Shown: positions 28,645 through 37,757, numbered from the stretch's first letter. The stretch is DNA of 64,000 nt from Pirellulales bacterium (GCA_022844125.1 JALHMI010000011.1:124001-188000), one strand, 5' to 3'. Numbers and translations are program-made. The notes: generated by a model from the letters alone, not told the origin.

Positions 28645-28790
28645 GCGAAATCGCGCGGGCGGACTGCAGCTGCGCATGGCTCCAGTCCGCGGCGACGCTG
28701 ACGGTGCCGTTGCGCCATATCGACACTGACATCGCCCCAGGGAAGGGGCTGGTCGTACAAACCAGGTGCATGCTCTGGGAGAGCATCAGG

Positions 28791-29060
28791 ATGGCGAAGT
28801 CGCAACTCCTTCTCGCAACCGCATTGCTGCTGGCCACGACCGGCTGCATGATGGTCGACAAGGTCTCGGATCCCGCAGGCTTCGAGGCGGGCACCTACAA
28901 GCCGATCTTCCCCTGGTATCCCGAGTACCTCTTCAGTCGCGATGCGCGCGAATACGGGCGCTGGTGGCGGGAGAATCCCGACGCGATGGAGAAGATGCGC
29001 GACCCCGCCACGGCGCATCCCGAAAACTGCGCCTGCTGCACTCCAGAGCACGTGGAATGA
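28791..29060 (+). CDS. Small lipoprotein with a cysteine cluster
   Basis: An 89-residue protein with a lipoprotein signal ending in ATTGC (Cys about residue 19) and a C-terminal cluster ENCACC. The mature part is short and rich in aromatic residues (FPWYPEYLFSRDAREYGRWW), and no family was recognised. A GGGAGAG ribosome binding site precedes the ATG at 28791. The three cysteines near the C-terminus could bind metal or form disulfides. It is followed by a short dispersed hairpin and then the Fur gene. Confidence 0.65.
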   Translation: MAKSQLLLATALLLATTGCMMVDKVSDPAGFEAGTYKPIFPWYPEYLFSRDAREYGRWWRENPDAMEKMRDPATAHPENCACCTPEHVE

Positions 29061-29065
29061 GCCCC

Positions 29066-29086
29066 AAAAAGTGCCCGGAACCTTTT
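29066..29086 (+). repeat. Dispersed hairpin family C, copy 1
   Basis: A 21-base unit with AAAAG/CTTTT arms around GTGCCCGGAAC, just after the lipoprotein stop. A better-paired relative occurs at 41003-41025. Confidence 0.45.
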
Positions 29087-29153
29087 CGCGAAAACGGCTC
29101 CCCACACCTTTTTCGTCGCATCCTTACGGCTTGATTTCGCGGCCAATCCCCCT

Positions 29154-29171
29154 AGAATCAATAATGATTCT
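29154..29171 (+). promoter_or_regulatory. Probable Fur box in front of fur
   Basis: The palindrome AGAATCA-ATAA-TGATTCT (7-bp arms, 4-base spacer) lies 64 bases before the fur start. Its core (AATCAATAATGATT) resembles the inverted-repeat Fur box, so Fur very likely regulates its own gene. Confidence 0.6.
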
Positions 29172-29235
29172 TGGTTTTGGAAGCAGCTAAACTTACTGTG
29201 GCTGCCCCCAGTCGGCTCCCCTGGTTTCAATCGTC

Positions 29236-29736
29236 ATGTCGCAAGACTTCTCCCTCGGCACGGTTAACGTCGCTCTGTCGCCTCGCGAGCGGTTCGAGGA
29301 GTTCCTGCAGAGCAAAGGGAAGCGGATCACTCAGCAGCGGCTGGTGATCGTCGACGAAGTCTTCCGCCGGCACGACCATTTCGACGCCGAGGACCTGATC
29401 CTGCACCTTTCGAAGGTCGCCGAGGGGCAGCGCGTCAGCCGGCCGACCGTCTACCGCACCCTTAGCGAACTGGTCGATTCGGGCCTGCTGCGGAGCATGA
29501 ACCTCAGCGGCCGCACCGTCTACGAGCACGACTACGGCTATCCGCAGCACGACCACCTGCACTGCGAGAAGTGCAACAAGCTGATCGAGTTTCACAGCGA
29601 CGAGCTGGCCGCCATCGGCGAAGCCCTCGAGCGGCAGTACCAGTTCCGCGTCACTGGTCACCGGCTGATCTTCACCGGTCTCTGTTCCGACTGCCGCGTG
29701 CACAAGCGACCGGCCCGGAAGCTGGATCTGGTCTAA
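29236..29736 (+). CDS. fur: Fur-family metal-responsive repressor
   Basis: A 166-residue regulator. Residues 15-100 form the winged helix (RITQQRLVIVDEVF, HFDAEDLI, SRPTVYRTLSELV). The C-terminal part holds metal ligands: HDHLHCEKC in the HDH-x-H-x-C-x-x-C pattern and a second CSDC pair near residue 151, so a structural zinc is likely. The HDHxHC pattern and general length fit Fur rather than Zur or PerR, but the exact metal cannot be told. A palindromic Fur-box-like site lies in its own promoter region. Confidence 0.88.
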   Translation: MSQDFSLGTVNVALSPRERFEEFLQSKGKRITQQRLVIVDEVFRRHDHFDAEDLILHLSKVAEGQRVSRPTVYRTLSELVDSGLLRSMNLSGRTVYEHDYGYPQHDHLHCEKCNKLIEFHSDELAAIGEALERQYQFRVTGHRLIFTGLCSDCRVHKRPARKLDLV

Positions 29737-29905
29737 TCGCTCCACGCCGATTGCCGAACGTTTCTGCGTCAGCGACTCTTCTCAATCGCCAAGTCAGGTC
29801 AAGCTCTGCGCCCCTGCGGCGAATTGCTATACACTGCCCGGTATCGGACTGCCAAGCACTTTGCTGCCAGAAAACCTGTTCGCACGACCACAACCGGAGC
29901 AAACC

Positions 29906-30262
29906 ATGGAACGCGAAGCTGTGGAGTTCACCGCCGACGAGCAGCCGGTGAAGGTCTATGACGCGGGTAGCGGAATCGAGGCGCAGTTTCTGGTGGATTG
30001 GCTGCGAGGCGCCGGCATCGAGGCTCGCATCGCCAGCACGGCCATCGAGCCACTCGCGGGCAAGGTCCCGTTTCAGATTGCAACCTGTCCGGTCCCGGTG
30101 GCCAGGCGCGACGCCGAGCGCGCGCTGGCGGAAGTGCCTGCCTTCGAAGCTCGGCTAGCCGAGCGTGGCGGTGAGGCGGGCTTCTGCTACCACTGCGGCG
30201 CCGCTCTCGACACCCGGCCGGCGACCTGCCCGGCCTGTGCTGGCACGTTGGATTGGTCGTAA
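29906..30262 (+). CDS. DUF2007-like domain with C-terminal zinc ribbon
   Basis: A 118-residue protein. Residues 10-90 (VKVYDAGSGIEAQFLVDWLR, then VPFQIATCPVPVARRDAERA) resemble the DUF2007 putative signal-transducing domain, and the C-terminus has two cysteine pairs (CYHCG, CPAC) that form a zinc ribbon. It shares this layout with the longer protein at 21346, but lacks the membrane anchor. The ATG at 29906 was chosen since it begins the domain; an upstream in-frame start would add a 15-residue tail. Confidence 0.7.
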   Translation: MEREAVEFTADEQPVKVYDAGSGIEAQFLVDWLRGAGIEARIASTAIEPLAGKVPFQIATCPVPVARRDAERALAEVPAFEARLAERGGEAGFCYHCGAALDTRPATCPACAGTLDWS

Positions 30263-30283
30263 GCTCGCAATCGCTGCAGCCGC

Positions 30284-30724
30284 TTATACGCTCTCGGAGC
30301 CGCCGTTAGCCTCGATGGCCGCCGCGTGATCCAGCTTGCGCGAGCGTCCTTCGAACACGCGCACGACGACCAGCGCCATCAGCGTCACGATGAAAAACAC
30401 CAGGAGCACCCAGGCCAGACCCTGCAGCGTTTCGATCACGGTGCGATAGATCTCCAGAATCCACCGCTCGCTGGTCAGTTCGACGACCTCGGCTCCTTCG
30501 AATTGTGGTCGGGTAATGTACTTCTCGAGTTCCCAGACGCGCACTCCGCTCGAAATGCCCACCACGAACAGGGCGAACATCAGGTAGCGATGCCACTCGC
30601 GCCCCAGCCCCTCGGGAATGATCCGGTCCAGGATCCGCTGCACGGGCTTGTTGAACACCAAAGCGACCACGGCCGACACCAGCGCCGCGACTGTAAACGT
30701 CACGATTAGCAGCGTGAGGAACAT
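30284..30724 (-). CDS. Membrane protein with three predicted helices
   Basis: A 146-residue protein with hydrophobic segments at about 1-25, 47-63 and 104-125, and a charged linker between the second and third. No family was recognised. The ATG at 30724 was taken because a GGTGGAG ribosome binding site lies seven bases upstream; the longer frame adds 18 unlikely residues. It converges with the DUF2007-like gene. Confidence 0.65.
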   Translation of the reverse strand: MFLTLLIVTFTVAALVSAVVALVFNKPVQRILDRIIPEGLGREWHRYLMFALFVVGISSGVRVWELEKYITRPQFEGAEVVELTSERWILEIYRTVIETLQGLAWVLLVFFIVTLMALVVVRVFEGRSRKLDHAAAIEANGGSESV

Positions 30725-30836
30725 GAAGGGCTCCACCTGTTGGACTTGCAGAAGAATGGCGCACCGGTCGCGCACCATTTAGTCGCCACGGGACGCTCGC
30801 CGGTCACGAATTCCTGATGTGCCCATGAATCCGCGC

Positions 30837-33650
30837 TTAGGGTAGTCCCGCCAGCGACTTTTCCAGTTGGGCGATCTCTTCGGCCGTCAGCTTTTGGGCG
30901 GTCGCCTCGAGCATCTTGCGCAAATGCCGAACTCCCTCCGGTTCGCTGGGCATACCAATGTTGCCCAGCGGCCCCTTACTCGTGATCAGCACCTTCCCGT
31001 CGGGCTCGACGATGGCGTGGAACGGAATGCCCTCGGATTGCGAGCCCGGGAGCAGCGGGTCGATCACTTCCGCGTTCTTGTCCATGCCGCCCATGACTTT
31101 CACCAGCACATAGTCCTTTTCGAGCAGTGCGTGCTGTCCTTCCATCCACCGCGCCAGCCGAAAGCACGGTCCGCAGCGTGGCCCACCACTGATCACCCAC
31201 AGCCGCCGACCACTTTGCTTGGCCTCCGCTTGGGCGCTGGCGAGCAGTTCCGCGGCGTCGCGCTGTGCGGGTCGGTGCTTGGCCAGCAATTGTCTGGCCT
31301 CCGAAAGGGATTTATCCCGCGTCGCGGCGGAGATCGTCAAGCTCTCGAACACTTCGCCGGCTTCGCTCAGCACCAACACGATCGCCTGACCTGCAGCGGC
31401 CGCCGGCCACTGGCGGGCCGCGAGTTCAGCCGCCTCGGCTTTCGCACGCTCCGGCGATACCGAGATCACACGGTAGGCGTAAATGTCCGGCGTATCTCCA
31501 CCATTCAACAGCCGGGACGTCAGATCGCGCAGCTCTACCGATTCGTCTCCTTCGATCAGCACCAGCACGCCCATGTGGTTGAGCCTGGCGTCGCGCCGAG
31601 CCGTCTCGATCGACTCGGCTAGTTTCGGGTCGGGCAGTTTCACCGTCGAGTTGTCGCCGGTCCTGCGCAGCAGCACCCGGTCGTTCTCGCGATTCTCGCC
31701 TGGCGCGAATTCCCGGTCGCCGCGGGTGATGTAGAACGGCTGCTTTTGAAAGATGCTCCCCCGCAAGCGTGCCGTCAGCGAGACGTCGCTCGGCACGTTC
31801 GCAAAATGAAACTTCCCGTTCGCGTCCGTCTGCGTGGCCGCGAGCGACGCCGTCCAGTGCCCCTTGGGGCCAAGATAAAACTCCTGGTCGGCAACCGGCT
31901 GATTGGCGGCATCCACCAGCGTTCCGCTGTAGCTGGCAGTCGGTTTCAGGTCGATCGTCACTTCGGTGTCGTCGAGTCCGATCTCGACGGCGCCGCTGCG
32001 CTTGAGCGCCGGATCGAAAAACACGATGGCCGCCGTTTCCGCGTCGAAGGTGAGCTCAAACTCTCCCCCTTCGAGCAGGCGCGGGGCATGCTGCAACGGG
32101 AATCGCGGGGATCGCTCGGTCCAGGCCAGGATCTCCGCCTCGGCGGACGGCGTAAACGGCTTCCCCTCGTCCACGAGCTTTCCCCGCAGTTTGCGCTGCC
32201 CAATCCAGGGGCGATGGAACTCCACGTTGATCGGCTCCTCGGACGTGACGTCAAGTTTCCGCTCTTCCGTCCAATCGTGCGCCGATAGATTGAGCGTGTG
32301 CTCGCCGCGGCCGACACCGAGTTGCGCGCGGCCCTGTGCGTCGGTGACCAGCCATTCGCCAATGCTCGCGTGGGCCGTTTGCCGCCGACCCTCTTCGCCG
32401 GTGAACTTGAGCGGCCGCGCGATCTGACTGCTTACATACTCGTTCGCCACCGGCTCGTGATCCCGGCCTCGCGTCACCCGCACCGTGAGCGGCGTGGCGG
32501 GATAAAGCTTCAGCTCGATCTGCACGTCACTTTCAGGGGCATCCGTCTTAAAGTCTCCGGTCCAGACGTCGGCCGCCCATTCGCGGTCCATGACTCCCAG
32601 GATATAACTGTGTCCCGGTACCGCCATCACCGTGAAGGTTCCGTCGGACCTGACGCGAGACGCTTGCCGGGCGATGGTACGGCCGGTCCCCCAGCCATCG
32701 CCGATCACCAGGATCCCTGTCGGATCCACTCCCTCGGGCACGATCACGCGGCCGGTGACCGGATGCTTTCGCCGCAGCGTCTGCACCGAGAAGCCGTCCT
32801 TCACGTGCTCATAGTCGAGCTTGTCCGACTTCCACTCGTCGCTCCAGACTTCCGGCGTCAGGATGCGCAAATTCCGCGGCGGCCAGTTCACCTTGGCGAC
32901 GCCCTGTTCGTCGGTCCGAACCTGCGCACTCTTCAGCCCGGCAACGGCGATCCACCCGGCATCGTTGTCCGTGAGCGCGGCCACGTTGAGTGGCAGTTCC
33001 ATACCCGCGACGGGTTTGCCACCTTCGTCAATGATGCGAATCTCGTGCGGAGCAGGGGGGAGGAGCTCAATCGCGTGTGTTTCGCCTGCCAGCGAGTCCT
33101 CCTGCGCGCGGAGCCCGCCCACGCCAAGCTCCGGGTGGAGTGCGGCAACGCTGTGTGGAGCGCGACCCGCCGGGACCGAGACCACGGCTTTACCTTCCGC
33201 GTCGGTCTTGCCCTGCATGAGGTAGCCGGCCGCCTTGATGACGACGCCAGCCCCCGCCACGGGTTTTCCGTCGCGCGTCACGCTGACCGAGTGCTGCCTG
33301 GCGGGTGCGAGCTGGATCGTGTGCGATTTGGCGGCCTCGACACGTACGCTGGCTGGCGGCAGATTGAACGTTGCCTGCTCGCGACCGTCAACGCTGCGCG
33401 CCTGCAGCTTCACGCCATCGTCAAAGTCATCCGTGAACGAAAAACGTCCCTCGCCGTCCGCCGTTGTCGTCGCGATGGACGTCTGATTGATGCCCAATTT
33501 TTCGACGATCGCGCCCGCGACCGGCTTGCCGTCGGTCGAAAGCACCTGACCACGAAGCGTGAACTCAACAGGTTTTGCGAATGCGAAATTCGCGATCGAG
33601 ATCACGATGCCCAGACAAACCGCCGCTCGAACCACGCGCGATGCAACCAT
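30837..33650 (-). CDS. Large exported repeat protein with C-terminal thioredoxin domain
   Basis: A 937-residue protein with a signal peptide (about 1-25). The N-terminal three quarters are beta-rich carboxypeptidase-regulatory-like (CarboxypepD_reg-type) repeats, seen as segments of the form G-x-V-x-x-x-x-G-x-P-x-x-G-A-x-V (for example GQVLSTDGKPVAGAIV, then ITRDG-type turns). The C-terminal part is thioredoxin-like with a CGPC motif at 826-829, a VKVMGGMDKN stretch, and GIPFHAIVEPDGKVL containing the cis-proline. It probably works outside the cytoplasmic membrane, binding surfaces and reducing or exchanging disulfides. A ribosome binding site (AAGGGG) precedes the ATG. Confidence 0.82.
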   Translation of the reverse strand: MVASRVVRAAVCLGIVISIANFAFAKPVEFTLRGQVLSTDGKPVAGAIVEKLGINQTSIATTTADGEGRFSFTDDFDDGVKLQARSVDGREQATFNLPPASVRVEAAKSHTIQLAPARQHSVSVTRDGKPVAGAGVVIKAAGYLMQGKTDAEGKAVVSVPAGRAPHSVAALHPELGVGGLRAQEDSLAGETHAIELLPPAPHEIRIIDEGGKPVAGMELPLNVAALTDNDAGWIAVAGLKSAQVRTDEQGVAKVNWPPRNLRILTPEVWSDEWKSDKLDYEHVKDGFSVQTLRRKHPVTGRVIVPEGVDPTGILVIGDGWGTGRTIARQASRVRSDGTFTVMAVPGHSYILGVMDREWAADVWTGDFKTDAPESDVQIELKLYPATPLTVRVTRGRDHEPVANEYVSSQIARPLKFTGEEGRRQTAHASIGEWLVTDAQGRAQLGVGRGEHTLNLSAHDWTEERKLDVTSEEPINVEFHRPWIGQRKLRGKLVDEGKPFTPSAEAEILAWTERSPRFPLQHAPRLLEGGEFELTFDAETAAIVFFDPALKRSGAVEIGLDDTEVTIDLKPTASYSGTLVDAANQPVADQEFYLGPKGHWTASLAATQTDANGKFHFANVPSDVSLTARLRGSIFQKQPFYITRGDREFAPGENRENDRVLLRRTGDNSTVKLPDPKLAESIETARRDARLNHMGVLVLIEGDESVELRDLTSRLLNGGDTPDIYAYRVISVSPERAKAEAAELAARQWPAAAAGQAIVLVLSEAGEVFESLTISAATRDKSLSEARQLLAKHRPAQRDAAELLASAQAEAKQSGRRLWVISGGPRCGPCFRLARWMEGQHALLEKDYVLVKVMGGMDKNAEVIDPLLPGSQSEGIPFHAIVEPDGKVLITSKGPLGNIGMPSEPEGVRHLRKMLEATAQKLTAEEIAQLEKSLAGLP

Positions 33651-33780
33651 CGTTGAGCCCCTTCCGGTGTAGGTCGCTGAATGGCCAGTGGACGTGACCG
33701 CTCATTGTAGCGTCCGGCGGGCTGCCAGGCGTGGGGCGAGGGCCACGAAAGTCTCGCGGCGGGAAACGGCCAGCCGCTCG

Positions 33781-34059
33781 CTAGCCGTTAGGCTCCCCGT
33801 CCAGCAGCCGGGCGTGCTCACGCAGGTGCTCGGCCAGCTTTTGCTGCTGCTCCTGCTCGCCGCTGCGCAAGGCGAGGGCAACCTGCTCCAGCAACTCTTC
33901 CGGCGGCAGATGATCCGCTCCGACGAAGATCCGCCCCGCCAGATCCCCCAGCGCATACGAAAGATGGTTCTCCGGCCGATCCTGAGGCCGCTCGCGCCCC
34001 AGGACTTCAGCCAAAGCCAGGTACGCTGCGGCCAGATGCTGGCGGTCGAATTCATCCAT
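33781..34059 (-). CDS. Small hypothetical helical protein
   Basis: A 92-residue soluble protein, predicted mainly alpha-helical and rich in Leu, Glu and Gln (EVLGRERPQDRPENHLSYAL, then EQEQQQKLAEHLREHARLL). No domain was recognised. It begins 12 bases after the stop of the ABM-type monooxygenase gene on the same strand, so both are likely one transcript and may act together. Confidence 0.55.
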   Translation of the reverse strand: MDEFDRQHLAAAYLALAEVLGRERPQDRPENHLSYALGDLAGRIFVGADHLPPEELLEQVALALRSGEQEQQQKLAEHLREHARLLDGEPNG

Positions 34060-34070
34060 CGTGGTTTCCT

Positions 34071-34433
34071 TTAGCCCCGCGGCTCTTCGTCCGTCGTCAG
34101 AAAAACTTCGTGCACGTCGAGCTCGCTCGGCCCGCGAAACATCTCCTTCGGCGCTCGGTTGGCATGCGCCTTGGCAAAGGCTTCGCTCCGCGTCCAGGCC
34201 ACGAAGTCATCCAGCGATCGCCACCAGGTCTTCACTTCGTAATAGCCCTCTCGCGAAGGATCGTCAACGAAGCGGCCCGACTCGTGGTCAAACTTCATGG
34301 GCTTTGGCCGGTGCACTTCGTTGCGGATGAAACCCGGCGCTTGATCCACCAGGTGCACGCGATTCTGAAAGCGGTCTTCGAAGTCGATTTCGTGCCCGCG
34401 GGCGACCGGAATCCGATTGGTGACGACAAACAT
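34071..34433 (-). CDS. Antibiotic biosynthesis monooxygenase (ABM) family protein
   Basis: A 120-residue protein of the dimeric ferredoxin-like ABM fold (HmoA/IsdG-like). Marks are FVVTNRIPVARGHEIDFEDRF at the N-terminus, PGFIRNEVHRP, YEVKTWWRSLDDFVAWT and the C-terminal strand. Such proteins are heme-degrading or small-molecule oxygenases; several Trp residues are present but the active residues cannot be assigned with confidence. The downstream small gene follows after 12 bases. Confidence 0.8.
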   Translation of the reverse strand: MFVVTNRIPVARGHEIDFEDRFQNRVHLVDQAPGFIRNEVHRPKPMKFDHESGRFVDDPSREGYYEVKTWWRSLDDFVAWTRSEAFAKAHANRAPKEMFRGPSELDVHEVFLTTDEEPRG

Positions 34434-34815
34434 GCTTTACTCAACCTGCTAGCGGGCCCGTGGAAGGCATTAGAGTCAGCCCCATTGTAAAGGTTTAACA
34501 GCCCCTGCGTCAGCGGCTTTCGAAGAGAGCTTTTGGCGGCCAACTCTGCCGGCTGTAGCTGCCGTGTGGGTGGGCAAAATCTTTCGGAATGGGTCAGGTT
34601 CGCCAGCCGCACGGTCCGAATATCGAGTATAGGCTGGCCGACCCACCTACGTTTGACCCACATCATCCGGCCGCCCACTGTCCTGTCAGCAGATCAGTCC
34701 CGTCACCAAATCACTTCCCCACAAGCGCGTCGAACCTGCGCTAAATCGGCAACCCGCAATTTGCCGGCTTGGCCCGCGTCGGTGCCGCTGCGCCCAGCAC
34801 GAGGATTCAACAGTT
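34434..34815. other. Divergent intergenic region
   Basis: About 380 bases between the ABM-type gene (- strand) and the Pro-rich lipoprotein (+ strand). It has no convincing coding frame, and no clear repeat or palindrome was seen. It must contain the promoters of both genes, which could not be located with certainty. Confidence 0.4.
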
Positions 34816-35487
34816 ATGCGAGTGTTCACCGCCGCCGGTATGGCCGCGGCCAGCCTGGCAATTGCCACGAGCGGCTGCTCCTCGATGAAGATGCCGAAGC
34901 TGCCCACGTTCGGCAAGAAAGACAAACCAGCCGCCACAACCGACGGACCGCAGCTCACCAATGCGCCGCCGGCTCCGACCAATGGCACCGTGGCGGCCAA
35001 TGCGCCGCCCGCTGGCACGCAGGCTCAGGCGCCCACGCCGTGGAGCAATTTGCCGATGCATCCCGGCACGACCTATCCCGTGACGCCGCATCCCGCGCCA
35101 GCGATTGCCCAGGCTCAGCACACGGCATCCCCCTATGGCGCTCCGCAAGCGGCACCGGCTTATGGCATGATGCCCGCACAGGCTGCGCCGGCGACTGCGG
35201 CTTACACGCCCTACCCGAGCACTCCAGCTCCGGCCGCCAATCCGTATGCCCCGCCGGCCGCTCAGCCGCAAGGCGGAAGCTACGCCGCGGCTGTGCCGAC
35301 CGCGCAAGGGCCCGCCGTGCAAACTCCGGCAGCTCCGGTCTATGCTCAGCAAGCCCCGCCGTACACGGCCCCGGCGAATCCTTACACGACGCCGGCCAAT
35401 CCCTACGCGGGTCCGGCGAATCCGTATGCCGCTCCGCCTGCAGCGCAGAACGCTTCGAATCCGTATGCCGGTAGCGTGACGCGCTAG
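34816..35487 (+). CDS. Pro/Ala-rich lipoprotein with NPY repeats
   Basis: A 223-residue protein. A lipoprotein signal ends near ATSGC (Cys about 21). The mature part is almost entirely low-complexity Pro, Ala and Tyr sequence. Near the C-terminus a seven-residue unit repeats (ANPYTTP, ANPYAGP, ANPYAAP), and NPY occurs five times in all. This is probably an extended, surface-exposed spacer or adhesive part. No domain was recognised. A ribosome binding site (AGGATT) precedes the ATG only weakly. Confidence 0.7.
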   Translation: MRVFTAAGMAAASLAIATSGCSSMKMPKLPTFGKKDKPAATTDGPQLTNAPPAPTNGTVAANAPPAGTQAQAPTPWSNLPMHPGTTYPVTPHPAPAIAQAQHTASPYGAPQAAPAYGMMPAQAAPATAAYTPYPSTPAPAANPYAPPAAQPQGGSYAAAVPTAQGPAVQTPAAPVYAQQAPPYTAPANPYTTPANPYAGPANPYAAPPAAQNASNPYAGSVTR

Positions 35488-35653
35488 ACGCGACAAATAG
35501 TCAGTCAGATCAACACCCGCACGGCCCAGGCATTTCACACTCGGGATGTCTGGGCCGCGTTTGCGTTGGTGCACGCGAATGCAGGTGATAACGAGTCGGC
35601 GATCGCGGTTAACCTTGCCAGAACCACAACGCGACGGCCGGATCGACACCCTC

Positions 35654-35896
35654 ATGAGAATCGAGCCCAGCAGAATTTCATCGGGCTGCTGTCTGCTCCA
35701 ACTCGGCCTGGCCGTTTTCGGGGGATTGTTTTTGTACGCAGTGTTCGGCCCAGATGGCTCAATCTTCGACGACCCCGAGCACTATTGGTCGCCCTACTCC
35801 GGGCGACCGGCGATTGCCGTGATTCTTGGGCTTTGCCTGGCGGGGTTCGGCGGCGGCGCCTTGCTGACGTGGCTACTCACACGGCGCCTTCCATGA
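35654..35896 (+). CDS. Small two-helix membrane protein
   Basis: An 80-residue protein with two hydrophobic segments (about 12-29 and 53-74) and a loop with FGPDGSIFDDPEHYWSPYSG between them. No family was recognised. The ATG at 35654 lies inside a longer frame whose upstream part is arginine-rich. It lies about 100 bases before an ABC-transporter gene on the same strand but its link to it is uncertain. Confidence 0.5.
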   Translation: MRIEPSRISSGCCLLQLGLAVFGGLFLYAVFGPDGSIFDDPEHYWSPYSGRPAIAVILGLCLAGFGGGALLTWLLTRRLP

Positions 35897-35999
35897 CTCA
35901 CCGGCCCCTGGCGGGCGGCTTGCCGGACGGGGTAACATAGAGCGCGTCACCTGAACCGCGTCTTTCGTTTCGCCGCCCACCGTTCGAACCAGCCACAGC

Positions 36000-36974
36000 A
36001 TGCAACGCGCTCCGCACGCCCACTTCAGCGACGAAACGCACCACGTGGCCGAGCGGCCGCTGCTGCTCGAGTTCGAGCACGTCACGAAGTTCTACGGCGC
36101 CGTGATCGGCATCAACAACGTCACCTGCCACGTCGGCCCCGGAATCACGGGCCTGTTGGGCGCCAACGGCGCCGGCAAAAGCACGCTCATCAAGCTGGCC
36201 AGCGGTCAGCTTCGTCCCACGCAAGGCCGCGTGACGATCGGCGGGCACGACGCCTGGAGCACCGCAGCCAAGCATCACCTCGGCTACAGCCCCGACATCA
36301 ACAGCTTCTACGAAGAAATGACCGGCCGCGAGTTCGTGTACGCCATGGCCCGGCTGCACGGCTTCTCGCGCACCGAAGCCCGCGAGCGGACCGAACACGT
36401 GCTGGACGAAGTGGGGATGGCCGATCGGGCCCAGCGCCGGCTCGCCGGTTGCAGTCACGGCATGCGACAGCGGATCAAGCTGGCCCAGGCCCTGGTGCAC
36501 GATCCCTGGCTGCTGCTCCTTGACGAACCGCTGACCGGCATCGATCCCGGCGGCCGTCGCGAAATCAACGAACTCTTGTTTCGGCTCTCCGGCCAGGGGA
36601 AGACGATTCTGGTCTCGAGCCACATCCTGGTCGAGATCGAGCAACTGTGCAGTTCGATCGTGATGATGTCCCGCGGCCGCTTGATCGCCGCAGGCACCCT
36701 GGCCGAAGTGCGCCAGATGATGCAGCACCGGCCGCAGGTGATCCAAATCGTGGCCGAACCTTCGCGCCGCGTGGCGGCACTGCTGGCCGAGCATCAAGAC
36801 GTGCTGGCCGTGGAAATGCGCGATCCCGGCCTCGTGATCAAAACCCGCAACCCGCTCGATTTCTTCGCTCGGGTGGGCGAACTGGTCTGCGAGCAGGGGA
36901 TCGAAGTTCGCCAGATTCAGATTTTGGATGCGGGCGCGGACGCCGTGTTCGACTACTTGCAGCAAGGGAAGTGA
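36000..36974 (+). CDS. ABC transporter ATP-binding protein, module 1
   Basis: A 324-residue ATPase. The Walker A GANGAGKST lies near residue 54, the signature is degenerate (CSHGMRQRIKLAQAL instead of LSGGQ), and Walker B is LLLLDEPLTGIDP. A switch HILVEIEQ and a C-terminal regulatory part follow. Such proteins pair with membrane permeases of ABC-2 type that export or move substrates. The stop overlaps the start of the permease by one base (TGATG), giving translational coupling. The N-terminal 20 residues carry an unusual HAHFSDETHH. Confidence 0.9.
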   Translation: MQRAPHAHFSDETHHVAERPLLLEFEHVTKFYGAVIGINNVTCHVGPGITGLLGANGAGKSTLIKLASGQLRPTQGRVTIGGHDAWSTAAKHHLGYSPDINSFYEEMTGREFVYAMARLHGFSRTEARERTEHVLDEVGMADRAQRRLAGCSHGMRQRIKLAQALVHDPWLLLLDEPLTGIDPGGRREINELLFRLSGQGKTILVSSHILVEIEQLCSSIVMMSRGRLIAAGTLAEVRQMMQHRPQVIQIVAEPSRRVAALLAEHQDVLAVEMRDPGLVIKTRNPLDFFARVGELVCEQGIEVRQIQILDAGADAVFDYLQQGK

Positions 36975-37732
36975 TGAAACTCGTTCGCGCCTGGAGCACG
37001 CTCGCCTCGCTGTCGTTCGTGCGGCTGTTCTGGTCCACGAGCACGCTGATGGTCATGCTGCCGTTGGCCGGCTGCCTGCTGTTCGTCCTGCGTCGGCACT
37101 ACAATCATCCCGAGTTCACGCAGCGTGAGTTTCGCGAGTTCAGCGAGTTCCTGATCGTGGTGTTCGCTTCGTTCGTCGTGCCGGTCTGTGCCTTGGCCTT
37201 CGGTACGGCCAGCATCGGCGGCGATCGCGAAGACCGCACGCTGGTGTTCCTGCTGGTGCGGCCGATCCCGCGTTGGTTGATTCTCTTGGCAAAATTCAGC
37301 GCCACATTGCCGCTCGTACTTGGGATCGTGCTCGGCAGCTACTGGCTTTATTGCCGGTTGGCAGGGGCGGTCGGCCAGGTGGCGTTCGATCTGTATCTGC
37401 CGGCGATCACCTACATGACGCTGGCCTACGTCTGCCTGTTCCACCTGTTCGCGGTTTCGTTTCGCCACGCCACGATCATCGCACTCGTCTATGCGCTGTT
37501 CATGGAGACGCTCATCGGCAACCTGCCGGGCATCGTCAAGCGGGTCGCTGTGAACTACTACGGCCGCTCGCTGCTCTATGCCGCGGGCGAAGCCGACGGA
37601 GCCCGCATGCCCGAAGGCTTCCAGCCGCTGTCGTTTGTAGTGGCCACCTGGGCTCTGGCCGGCATCGCCATCGGCGGCCTGATCCTGGCCTGCGTGGTGT
37701 TCTCCCGCCGCGAGTATCGCGATCTGACGTGA
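36974..37732 (+). CDS. ABC-2-type permease, module 1
   Basis: A 252-residue membrane protein with about six hydrophobic segments. It begins with VRLFWSTSTLMVMLPLAGCLLF and ends with a membrane helix followed by SRREYRDLT. A GDREDRTLVFLLVRPIPRWLIL segment is typical of ABC-2 permeases (the cytoplasmic coupling loop). It is coupled to the ATPase by a one-base overlap. Substrate not predictable. It converges with the second module 25 bases away. Confidence 0.85.
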   Translation: MKLVRAWSTLASLSFVRLFWSTSTLMVMLPLAGCLLFVLRRHYNHPEFTQREFREFSEFLIVVFASFVVPVCALAFGTASIGGDREDRTLVFLLVRPIPRWLILLAKFSATLPLVLGIVLGSYWLYCRLAGAVGQVAFDLYLPAITYMTLAYVCLFHLFAVSFRHATIIALVYALFMETLIGNLPGIVKRVAVNYYGRSLLYAAGEADGARMPEGFQPLSFVVATWALAGIAIGGLILACVVFSRREYRDLT

Positions 37733-37757
37733 TCGCGAAGCTAAAGGACATCGCCGG

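Noticed and set aside
32298-33656. A 452-residue + strand frame antisense to the repeat/thioredoxin gene
   Set aside because: Low-complexity shadow of the minus-strand gene.
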